This document shows, in pieces, positions 26,219 to 33,180 of a stretch of DNA of 64,000 nt. Positions within the stretch are counted from its first letter, which is position 1; each line of letters begins with the position of its first letter. The notes below the pieces were generated by a model. It searched no databases, was not told where the DNA came from, and saw only the letters and a list, made by a program, of their open reading frames with translations. The stretch is from positions 62,001-126,000 of the forward strand of contig JABDIV010000052.1 of the NCBI GenBank assembly GCA_013003555.1, given 5' to 3'. The stretch is from Flavobacteriaceae bacterium. GTDB taxonomy: Bacteria > Bacteroidota > Bacteroidia > Flavobacteriales > Flavobacteriaceae. The position numbers and the translations under genes were made by a program.

Positions 26219-26263
26219 ACCGACTAAATCAATTGATTTATAGTCGGTTAGGGCATATTTTTT
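26219..26263 (+). terminator. Hairpin with T-run after the T9SS gene
   Basis: ACCGACTAAATCAA (from 26219) pairs with TTGATTTA/GTCGGT (to 26248), interrupted by a 2-nt bulge. TTTTTT follows within 15 bases. It is 130 bp past the T9SS stop and just before the first tandem unit, and could also work as a bidirectional barrier. Confidence 0.6.
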
Positions 26264-26330
26264 CAATTTAAAGTGACTTTTTTAAAAAACACGTGTCATA
26301 ATTGTATACGACCACGAGTTAATACGGTTG

Positions 26331-26387
26331 GTGAAACATAAAGTAAGTCCACAGGATGGGCCTCTAAAAAGAAACATTAAACAATAA
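26331..26387 (+). CDS. Possible 18-aa basic peptide, copy 1 (GTG start)
   Basis: The 50-bp repeated core can be read as GTG-AAA-CAT... giving MKHKVSPQDGPLKRNIKQ then stop. The second copy gives the same peptide except for the last residue. The peptide is basic, with no signal or known motif. Because the cores are identical at all third codon positions, an RNA or DNA role is at least as likely as coding. Confidence 0.3.
   Translation: MKHKVSPQDGPLKRNIKQ
26332..26381 (+). repeat. 50-bp core of tandem unit 1 (candidate small RNA or peptide gene)
   Basis: A perfect 50-bp match to 26695-26744. The preceding 59 bp align without gaps to the same stretch before copy 2, but only at scattered positions (GTGACTTTTT at the far end, GTGTC midway), so the core is much better conserved than its surroundings. 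A terminator follows at 26536-26571. This layout suggests an independent small transcript on the plus strand. Confidence 0.85.
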
Positions 26388-26535
26388 CAACTGGTCAGAT
26401 TGGAACTGAGAATCCAATGAGAAGAAGAACAAAATCTTAACCTACTATTTTAGATCTTCTGATCAAATTAAACATTTAAAGTCCAATCATTTCGTTAGTT
26501 TACCTTTTTGTCCCAACAAAAATCTACCTAAAAAA

Positions 26536-26571
26536 CGGATGTGGCTCCCTCGCCACGACCGATTTTTTTTT
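26536..26571 (+). terminator. Rho-independent terminator of tandem unit 1
   Basis: CGG (26536-26538) and GTGGC (26541-26545) pair with GCCAC (26552-26556) and CCG (26559-26561) around a TCCCTC loop, with a 2-nt internal loop. A run of nine T follows at 26563-26571. Confidence 0.8.
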
Positions 26572-26693
26572 AACAACTCTCCATCCCTAAAAAGCACTCT
26601 CAATAGTAGTATAGATAAAATTGATAAAAACCAATGTGACTTTTTCCACAATTTGGTGTCTTATTAATAAAGGCAGTAGAGTAATGCTGCCGG

Positions 26694-26750
26694 ATGAAAC
26701 ATAAAGTAAGTCCACAGGATGGGCCTCTAAAAAGAAACATTAAAACCTAA
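26694..26750 (+). CDS. Possible 18-aa basic peptide, copy 2 (ATG start)
   Basis: ATG at 26694 opens MKHKVSPQDGPLKRNIKT followed by TAA. It is the counterpart of the GTG-started reading at 26331. The terminator begins 15 bp after the stop, so any transcript would be only about 100 nt. Confidence 0.3.
   Translation: MKHKVSPQDGPLKRNIKT
26695..26744 (+). repeat. 50-bp core of tandem unit 2 (candidate small RNA or peptide gene)
   Basis: Identical to 26332-26381 and 363 bp downstream of it. The same upstream GTGACTTTTT block lies exactly 59 bp before both cores. The unit ends in the terminator at 26765-26798, giving a compact transcript candidate. Confidence 0.85.
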
Positions 26751-26764
26751 ATACTCATAAAACT

Positions 26765-26798
26765 CGGATCATTGACGTAACTGATCCGCGTTTTTTTT
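26765..26798 (+). terminator. Rho-independent terminator of tandem unit 2
   Basis: CGGATCA (26765-26771) pairs with TGATCCG (26782-26788) around a 10-nt loop and is followed by CG and eight T. Its T-run touches the mnmE-end copy that starts at 26797. Confidence 0.88.
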
Positions 26799-26820
26799 AC
26801 TTCCCAATACAGAAAGTAAT
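26797..26820 (-). repeat. Detached copy A of the mnmE 3' end (att-like site)
   Basis: On the minus strand, 26814-26797 reads TTCTGTATTGGGAAGTAA, encoding FCIGK-stop, the exact C-terminus of the MnmE protein encoded at 33181-34569. The six bases on its 5' side also match copy C (30003-30026), so copies A and C agree in 22 of 24 positions. No other mnmE sequence precedes it, as expected of an attachment-site remnant. Confidence 0.8.
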
Positions 26821-27239
26821 TTACCATATTACATAAGAGCTAAGGAATTTTAGGTGACAATACGGTACTACCTTCATACACCTAAGCTTTGTAAAATTCT
26901 CACTTTCTCAATTACTTAATTCGTAATCAAATAAATTTTTGAAATTCTCCTATGAGCCACTCGCTTATCTGAAAGATTTTTTATTTAAAATTTAAGAAAC
27001 GTGTTAACAGCTGGCATTATCCTTTATTTCAATTGTTAAAATTAATGGTCTCTAGGGATACGAAATTTTATTTTAAGAAAATATGTTTTCTAACATAGAA
27101 TAAAAACTATTTAATTATTATGTTCAGACTTTCAAAATCACACGTTTCTACTCGCTTATAATCGATCTGTAAATTTTTTTCATCAGGGTTGAGCTTACTT
27201 GTCATTTTTTTTTAGGGAAAAAGTTTAAAACTATATATT

Positions 27240-27803
27240 ATGAAAGCATTAGTAAAGATTTTCTTTTTTATGGCTGTGCTTAGCCTTGTCGCAGGATGTG
27301 AAAAAACAGAGCCTATTGAATTTGAACAGTCGACTTCACTTGAAACAAAGGCTCCGACTGGCCGACCCATTGGTTTTAATGTCGTAATGACCGGTAATTA
27401 CGATTATGTGGGTCCATCTGATATTTGTGGTGATTTTCCACCTTACGCCCGTGTTATCAATTCAGGAGAGGGAACAGGTAGCCATTTGGGTCATTTCACT
27501 CATTATTTTGATTTTTGTTTTGATACCACCGATGGCTCTTATCCAGAGGATTATATAGAGGGCTATTTTGAAGATGAAAACGGTGACAGGTTGTTTGTTG
27601 AAGTAGCAGGTTTCGTTATACCGGGAAGATTACCGGGTATGCCTAATTTTGCAGTATCCTATTTCAAAGATCCTTGGGTGATCATCGGAGGTACGGGTCG
27701 TTTTGAAGGAGCAACCGGCTATGGCATGACCAATGATTACAACAGTGCTAAAGATCCATATTCTCATCATAACTGGAAAGGAAGAATAATTTTACAAGAA
27801 TAA
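27240..27803 (+). CDS. Lipoprotein of unknown function with a barrel-like domain
   Basis: A 187-aa lipoprotein (lipobox VAGC, followed by EKTEPIEFE). The mature domain is beta-rich and ends with FKDPWVIIGGTGRFEGATGYGMTNDYN. The GTGRFEGATG turn is seen in allene-oxide-cyclase-like and related small barrels. Four cysteines or fewer are present and no catalytic motif is apparent. It is the first cargo gene after mnmE-end copy A. Function unknown. Confidence 0.75.
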   Translation: MKALVKIFFFMAVLSLVAGCEKTEPIEFEQSTSLETKAPTGRPIGFNVVMTGNYDYVGPSDICGDFPPYARVINSGEGTGSHLGHFTHYFDFCFDTTDGSYPEDYIEGYFEDENGDRLFVEVAGFVIPGRLPGMPNFAVSYFKDPWVIIGGTGRFEGATGYGMTNDYNSAKDPYSHHNWKGRIILQE

Positions 27804-27889
27804 CGTTTTCAGATTGGCTTAAAATCGGGTATGTATCCGATCAAAAAAGACGACGAAAATAAGAAGGAGCGACCCATATTGCCATGATC

Positions 27890-28615
27890 TTAATCGAACT
27901 TTGAAATTTCGCTTTCCTCTATCTCTCGCGCCTTTGACAAGGCTGAGGCTACCAGTCCGGCGGGAATGGTTACAATTCCCACGCCGATAAGCAGAATAAA
28001 GAAAGTGAAGATCTTACCCCCAACCGTAATTGGGTAAACATCGCCATAACCCACCGTGGTGAGGGTAACCACTGACCACCAGGCACTATGGAATATTGAG
28101 GAGAATGTTTCGGGCTGGGCCTCGTTCTCAAAATAATAGATGCCGGCTGAGGTCAGGAACAGGAAGATCATGGTGACCACAAGGAAGAGGATCACCTCCT
28201 CTTTTACAATTCTTGCAGCCAGGTGTATCCTGTAAAAAGCCTTGTTATACCTGACCAGCTTAAAGGCCCTGAAGATCCGGAATATCCGGAATGCCCGTAT
28301 GGCCCTCCAATCAAAGGCACCGGTCAAAAAGAAAGGTAAAATGGCAAAGAGGTCGATAAAACCATAAAAGCTAAAGATATATTTAAAAGGTTTCTTAGCC
28401 ACATATATCCTTAAAACATACTCTATTGAAAAGACCACGATACAGAATAATTCGAAGTTCTCTAAAAGGGTAATCGTCTCAGCCGAATTATCCGGCAAGG
28501 TCTCAAGGGAAAAGGTTACCAGGGACAGGATAATGAGCACCTGAATAAAATAATCGAAAATCTTGCCCTTTTGGGTAGTATTGTCCTCAACGATTGATCT
28601 GAGTTTAGTTCTCAT
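27890..28615 (-). CDS. Voltage-gated potassium channel, six-helix type
   Basis: A 241-aa ion channel. S1-S4 span about residues 20-125, with S4 positive charges at every third position (R104, R107, R110, R113, R116, K119, R122). S5 follows at about 138-162 and the pore helix with selectivity filter TVGYGD at residues 187-192 (WWSVVTLTTVGYGDVYP). S6 is at about 203-226. There is no cyclic-nucleotide-binding or RCK domain after S6, only a short acidic tail. A homotetramer conducting K+ in the inner membrane is expected. It lies between mnmE-end copies A and B on the opposite strand to the neighbouring cargo. Confidence 0.95.
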   Translation of the reverse strand: MRTKLRSIVEDNTTQKGKIFDYFIQVLIILSLVTFSLETLPDNSAETITLLENFELFCIVVFSIEYVLRIYVAKKPFKYIFSFYGFIDLFAILPFFLTGAFDWRAIRAFRIFRIFRAFKLVRYNKAFYRIHLAARIVKEEVILFLVVTMIFLFLTSAGIYYFENEAQPETFSSIFHSAWWSVVTLTTVGYGDVYPITVGGKIFTFFILLIGVGIVTIPAGLVASALSKAREIEESEISKFD

Positions 28616-28984
28616 GTCGTAAACTATGGTTTAAATCAAAATCAAATTTAAGTTTAAAAAATAATTTGGAAGAAATTATTTTCAGACCGCTTGAAAAATG
28701 GACTTAATTAGGTTAGAGGATGGCCTTACTGCCAATACAGAAATTTCCAAAAATATTGCCTAATAACTCATCATTGGTGATCTCAACTACGATCGTACCC
28801 AGACAAAATACGTTTTTTGTTAAATAAAAATTTCTGATTTGAATATGCTTTTCCATAAATCAAAATGTAAATAATTTCACATATAGCTGAAAAATTGTAA
28901 ATAAGTTATTAATAACTTCAATTATGTAGGAAAAATTGTATTTCAAAAAATCATACATTTTGGCAATCTTAAACATAAAGTCCG
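28616..28984. other. Intergenic region with an mnmE-end fragment and an AT-rich palindrome
   Basis: Besides the mnmE fragment (28726-28812) this 369-bp region has a perfect 16-bp palindrome, AAGTTATTAATAACTT, at 28903-28918, and a TACATTTTG stretch at 28954-28962 that resembles the Bacteroidota -7 element, 22 bp before the ATG of the T9SS gene at 28985. Confidence 0.6.
28726..28812 (-). pseudogene. Detached, diverged copy B of the mnmE 3' end
   Basis: On the minus strand this reads [20 protein letters not shown] then GNFCIGS, against [25 protein letters not shown] at the end of MnmE. 28731-28784 matches 33187-33240 at about 44 of the first 53 bases, including an unbroken 18-base match at 28767-28784. 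A one-base deletion changes the final codons, and the frame runs on to end SKAIL-stop. It is the longest of the three detached mnmE ends. It could be read as a 48-aa ORF from 28856, but is better explained as a remnant. Confidence 0.75.
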
Positions 28985-29935
28985 ATGAAAAAACTACTAC
29001 TATTTACTTTTTCAACTTTTCTTTTGAGCATGAATTCAGAGATGTCTGCTCAAATTATTTTAGCGTCTGAAGATTTTGAAGACGCGACTGTAACATATAC
29101 CCTCGTCAACGAGGATACAGGTTCGCCGATTGGTGAAGACATTTCTGAAATATTGGTTGAGGACTATTTCGGACGGGTTATGCTAAGTGATTTTCAACCA
29201 TCCGATGATATTAATTATTCTAATATTCAGGGAACCTCATTCTTTGGTGCGATGGATATGGATGGAATAGCCTCTTATGGGTCCATGCAAACCGGGAGTT
29301 TGAACTGGAATAACCTTGACGTTTCAACCTCCGCTATTGCAACTGTATCGGCATTTTTCGCTGAAGATATCGATACTGGCGGTAGTCCGTATGACTGGGA
29401 TCCTAATACCCAAGTTCTAATACAAGTGCAATTAGATGGTGGGGGATATACAACCGTTTTTGCTTTAGAAAGTACTGGAACTGGATTTAATAATCAGGCA
29501 GCTGTCGACACCAATTTTGACGGACTCGGAGATGGCACATTAATTAACGATGTTCTTACCGAGCTAATGGTAATGGTTGACGTTAGCACAGCAAGTACTA
29601 TTGATGTTCGTATTACAATGACAGGATTAAACGCTGCAGGTGAAGATGTTGCCATTGACAATGTAACTATTGTTGGAGATAATACGCTCAGCCTTGATGG
29701 AAATGACCTCAAGCCAAACATTTCATTTGTAAATCCTGTAAGTGACATTTTAACAATTAATAGTCCGAGATACACTGTAACCTCTGTTGAACTATACAAT
29801 ATGACCGGTGCAAAAGTCACCGAGTCCGCTTCAAATGAATTAAATATGAGTTCATATGCTGCTGGGATATATTTGGCGAAAGTTTCCTTCTTAGGATACA
29901 ACAGATCAAGCGTTGTTCGGGTAGTGAAAAAATAA
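28985..29935 (+). CDS. Secreted T9SS-sorted protein
   Basis: A 316-aa protein. The signal peptide ends MSA-QII. Residues 25-230 form a jelly-roll-like beta region (ASEDFEDATVTYTL, NVTIV). The C-terminal T9SS type A domain is at about 245-316 (ISFVNPVSDILTI, VTSVELYNMTGAKV, YAAGIYLAKVS, VRVVKK). It is the only gene between mnmE-end copies B and C. A 22-bp perfect palindrome 40 bp downstream probably ends transcription. The ligand or activity is unknown. Confidence 0.87.
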   Translation: MKKLLLFTFSTFLLSMNSEMSAQIILASEDFEDATVTYTLVNEDTGSPIGEDISEILVEDYFGRVMLSDFQPSDDINYSNIQGTSFFGAMDMDGIASYGSMQTGSLNWNNLDVSTSAIATVSAFFAEDIDTGGSPYDWDPNTQVLIQVQLDGGGYTTVFALESTGTGFNNQAAVDTNFDGLGDGTLINDVLTELMVMVDVSTASTIDVRITMTGLNAAGEDVAIDNVTIVGDNTLSLDGNDLKPNISFVNPVSDILTINSPRYTVTSVELYNMTGAKVTESASNELNMSSYAAGIYLAKVSFLGYNRSSVVRVVKK

Positions 29936-29974
29936 ATGCCCCCTGATTAATTCTATTTACTAAATTGGAATTCC

Positions 29975-29996
29975 AAAGGCCGCAATTGCGGCCTTT
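29975..29996 (+). terminator. Perfect 22-bp hairpin after the T9SS gene
   Basis: AAAGGCCGC pairs with GCGGCCTTT around AATT and is followed by a T-rich stretch. It is immediately before mnmE-end copy C. Confidence 0.75.
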
Positions 29997-30002
29997 GTTG
30001 AT

Positions 30003-30026
30003 TTATTTCCCGATACAGAAAGTAAT
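30003..30026 (-). repeat. Detached copy C of the mnmE 3' end (att-like site)
   Basis: The minus strand (30020-30003) reads TTCTGTATCGGGAAATAA, again FCIGK-stop. Like copy A it has no further mnmE sequence in front of it. It shares 22 of 24 bases with copy A, more than either shares with the intact gene end. Confidence 0.8.
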
Positions 30027-30155
30027 ATCTTATAATCTATAGGTTTATTGTGATGTCAGTACAAATTTTGTACACAAACAATATAATATAAATGAACATG
30101 CAACCTTATTGAGCGATATTTTTAGTAACATTACGTGTTAATATAAACCAACAAC

Positions 30156-33149
30156 ATGACACGTTTTCTATACCTTATTTCTTCACTACTAATCACTTGT
30201 TCTGCCATTGCTCAAGATTTTGATGCATTAAAATATCGAGACTTAGGTCCTTATCGAGGTGGCAGAGTTACTGCCGTCGCTGGTGTTCAAGCGGCTCCAT
30301 CCACATTTTACCTTGGATCTACCGGTGGAGGTGTATGGAAAACTGATGATTATGGGATTAATTGGAAGAACGTTTCCGATGGATTTTTTTCAACACCTTC
30401 TATTGGTGCCATTGAAGTGGCGCAAAACGATCCCAACATCGTTTATGTTGGTACAGGTAGCGATGGGTTGAGAAGTAATGTAATTGAAGGTCGCGGAATG
30501 TATAAGTCGATAGATGGTGGTGACAGCTGGAGTTTTATCGGTTTACTAGATGTCGGACAAATTGGTGCGGTGAGAATTCACCCAAATAATCATAATATCG
30601 TTTACGTTGCGGCAATTGGTAAGGCATTTCAGCCAAATCCAGAACGTGGAGTTTATAAAACAATTAACGGAGGTAAATCGTGGGAGAAAATCTTGTCAAT
30701 TTCTGATCAAACGGGGATATACGATATCGAATTTTTACCTTCTAATCCAGAAATTCTATTCGCAACCGCATGGAAAGCCGAGCGCAAACCTTGGTCAATA
30801 ATAAGTGGTGGTATTCCTTCCGAAGGTGGTATTTATAAATCAGTTGATGGCGGGAAGAATTGGGATAAAATCACAGAAGGCTTACCCAAAAAGCTGATTG
30901 GTAAGATTGACATCGCTGTAACAAATGCTGATTCTAAACTGGTCTACGTCTTGGTTGAGGCCCCGGATGATGAGGGAGGATTATACAAATCTGTTGATCA
31001 AGGGCATTCATTCAAGCAAATTTCCAGTAATAAAGGTATTCGTACTCGACCGTTTTATTACACCAACTTAAGGGTCAACCCCAAAAATCCCGATGTATTA
31101 TATTCCCTGGCTACAAGGTATTATAAATCTGAAGATGGTGGTAAAAAATGGAAGCGTGTTTCATCACCTCATGGTGATAATCATGATATGTGGATGAACC
31201 CCGATAATCCAGACATTTTCATTCAGGCCAATGATGGTGGAGCCAATGTAACGCTAAATGGTGGTGCCTCGTGGTCAAGCCAGTTTAACCAGCCTACTGC
31301 CGAAATTTATCAGGTTGAAGTTGACGATCAGTTTCCATATTGGGTATATGGTGGTCAGCAGGACAACTATAGTACTATTGCCGTACCTACACAAGCACCT
31401 TATGGGCTGCAACGTCCTGGAACGGGCTATATCATCAATACAGGTGGATGTGAAACCGGTCCTGCAGTACCTAAGCCGGGTAATCACAACATTGTTTATT
31501 CGAATTGCAAAGGTCGGTTTGGTGTATTTAATAAAGAAACAGGTACCGAAATGCAGTATTACGTTGGTGCTGCAAACATGTATGGTCACAATCCTAAGGA
31601 TCTCAAGTACAGGTTTCAACGCGTTTCACCAATACACGTATCTCCTCACGACCCTTCTATTGTATATCATTGCAGTCAGTTTGTTCATAAAACAACCAAC
31701 GATGGCAAAACCTGGGAGACTATTTCACCCGATCTTACGGCTTTTGAAGACGATAAACAAGTGATATCCGGCGCACCCATCACGCGCGATATAACTGGCG
31801 AAGAGTTTTATAGTACCATATATGCCATTCGAGAATCGCCAGCAAAGCAAGGCGTCATTTGGGTAGGAGCTAACGATGGGCCAGTTCACCTTACTCAAGA
31901 TGGAGGTAAAACATGGACCAAAGTAACCCCGAAAGGCCTTCCTCCGGGAGGAAGAGTTGATGCGGTGGAACCTTCGCTGCATAACCCGGCAAAGGCATAC
32001 ATAAGCGTGTTAAGATACCAGTTGGGGGATACCAAACCCTATATTTATAAAACTACGAACTATGGTAAGTCATGGGAGCTACTAACCAATGGAGACAATG
32101 GTATTCCAGTGGATTTTCCTACCAGGGTGATTCGAGAAGACCCAATCAAAGAGGGGTTATTGTTTGCCGGTACGGAATATGGTGTGTTTGTATCTTTTGA
32201 TGATGGAAGGCATTGGAAAAAATTCCAACAAAATTTACCCGTAACACCCATAACCGATCTTAAGATTCATCGAGATGATATTGTATTGAGTACCATGGGA
32301 AGGGGCTTCTGGATTTTGAATGATATATCTACCCTTAGACAATACGATCCTGAAAACTCTGAACAAAACGTGCTATTCAGACCGAAAAACACCTATCGAT
32401 ATCGTAATCCTGCAGGCTCATGGGGAAGTTCAACTCCAAAATATCCGCTTCCCTCGGTTAAAATTGACTACTATTTATCTGAAAAACCAGATCAACCTAT
32501 TCGACTTGAGATTAAAGACGTAACGGGAAAGATAGTATATCACATAGTAAGCGATACGACTAAATTAAAGGAGAAAGCCAAGGTTGTACGAGATATGGCC
32601 ACAGAAGATATAAGGTTTATTACGAGTAAAAGTTTATCGGTCGAGAAAGGTTTGAATCGATTTGCATGGGATTTTAGCAGTACCGGGGCCTGGCATAAAG
32701 AAAAAGACAGGCGCTACAAAAATGGACCAATAGTTCCGCCCGGAACCTATACAGCAACGCTAACCGTGGGAGAATGGACAGGCACCCAGGAGTACGAACT
32801 TTTAATCGACCCAAGATTGCAAAAAGCGGGCGTAACTTTTGAAGACTTGAGACAACAAGCCGAGCTACAAGGAAAGGTTCTGGCCTTATTGGAAGAATCA
32901 AGAAAATTGGAAGATTCTTTGGAAAAAGAAATAAAGAAGACCAAAGATGAGACCAAATCAAAAGAATTGAAAGACATACTCTCTAAACTGCAAACAACGG
33001 AAGGTATTTATATGCAACCCAAGCTCACCGATCAAATTTCCTATTTGTACAGTATGATCAACAGGGCAGATCAACTTCCCGGCAAGGATGCTTACGACAG
33101 GTATAACGAGTTAGTAATAAAGTTGAAGAAAATTAAGGATGCGTTATAA
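30156..33149 (+). CDS. Large secreted Asp-box (BNR/sortilin-like) beta-propeller protein
   Basis: A 997-aa protein with a signal peptide (cleavage near AIA-QDF). At least ten Asp-box repeats of the form S-x-D-x-G-x-x-W are spread over residues 45-720 (KTDDYGINWK, KSIDGGDSWS, KTINGGKSWE, KSVDGGKNWD, KSEDGGKKWK, TTNDGKTWET, TQDGGKTWTK). They form the two linked propellers of the VPS10/sortilin-like 'glycosyl hydrolase' family. Residues 790-890 form a beta domain with WDFSSTGAW and VPPGTYTATLTVG. The end (about 895-990) is a charged coiled coil. Sialidase catalytic residues were not identified, and there is no T9SS tail. It fills the interval between mnmE-end copy C and the intact mnmE. Confidence 0.9.
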   Translation: MTRFLYLISSLLITCSAIAQDFDALKYRDLGPYRGGRVTAVAGVQAAPSTFYLGSTGGGVWKTDDYGINWKNVSDGFFSTPSIGAIEVAQNDPNIVYVGTGSDGLRSNVIEGRGMYKSIDGGDSWSFIGLLDVGQIGAVRIHPNNHNIVYVAAIGKAFQPNPERGVYKTINGGKSWEKILSISDQTGIYDIEFLPSNPEILFATAWKAERKPWSIISGGIPSEGGIYKSVDGGKNWDKITEGLPKKLIGKIDIAVTNADSKLVYVLVEAPDDEGGLYKSVDQGHSFKQISSNKGIRTRPFYYTNLRVNPKNPDVLYSLATRYYKSEDGGKKWKRVSSPHGDNHDMWMNPDNPDIFIQANDGGANVTLNGGASWSSQFNQPTAEIYQVEVDDQFPYWVYGGQQDNYSTIAVPTQAPYGLQRPGTGYIINTGGCETGPAVPKPGNHNIVYSNCKGRFGVFNKETGTEMQYYVGAANMYGHNPKDLKYRFQRVSPIHVSPHDPSIVYHCSQFVHKTTNDGKTWETISPDLTAFEDDKQVISGAPITRDITGEEFYSTIYAIRESPAKQGVIWVGANDGPVHLTQDGGKTWTKVTPKGLPPGGRVDAVEPSLHNPAKAYISVLRYQLGDTKPYIYKTTNYGKSWELLTNGDNGIPVDFPTRVIREDPIKEGLLFAGTEYGVFVSFDDGRHWKKFQQNLPVTPITDLKIHRDDIVLSTMGRGFWILNDISTLRQYDPENSEQNVLFRPKNTYRYRNPAGSWGSSTPKYPLPSVKIDYYLSEKPDQPIRLEIKDVTGKIVYHIVSDTTKLKEKAKVVRDMATEDIRFITSKSLSVEKGLNRFAWDFSSTGAWHKEKDRRYKNGPIVPPGTYTATLTVGEWTGTQEYELLIDPRLQKAGVTFEDLRQQAELQGKVLALLEESRKLEDSLEKEIKKTKDETKSKELKDILSKLQTTEGIYMQPKLTDQISYLYSMINRADQLPGKDAYDRYNELVIKLKKIKDAL

Positions 33150-33180
33150 AGTCCTTAATTCGGGATACAGTCTGTGATAG

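Larger units (their letters stand above)
26091..27239. other. Long region without ordinary genes: tandem small transcription units and an mnmE-end copy
   Basis: This 1149-bp stretch has no ORF resembling a known protein. It contains a hairpin at 26219-26248, a pair of homologous units offset by exactly 363 bp (upstream blocks from 26273 and 26636, shared cores from 26332 and 26695), one hairpin-plus-T-run terminator after each core (26536-26571, 26765-26798), and a copy of the mnmE 3' end at 26797-26820. The remaining 26821-27239 is AT-rich, and I see nothing definite in it beyond the probable promoter region of the next gene. Confidence 0.75.

Noticed and set aside
26273-26799. CRISPR array
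   Set aside because: Only two 50-bp repeats 363 bp apart with diverged, non-uniform spacing and terminators between; no cas genes.
28726-28856. 48-aa reading frame resembling the MnmE end as a real small gene
   Set aside because: Only its last half matches MnmE, the final codons are frameshifted, and two further MnmE-end copies nearby show the region is an insertion footprint.
30156-33149. Sialidase
   Set aside because: Asp-box repeats alone define the propeller fold; the arginine triad and catalytic Tyr/Glu of sialidases were not identifiable.
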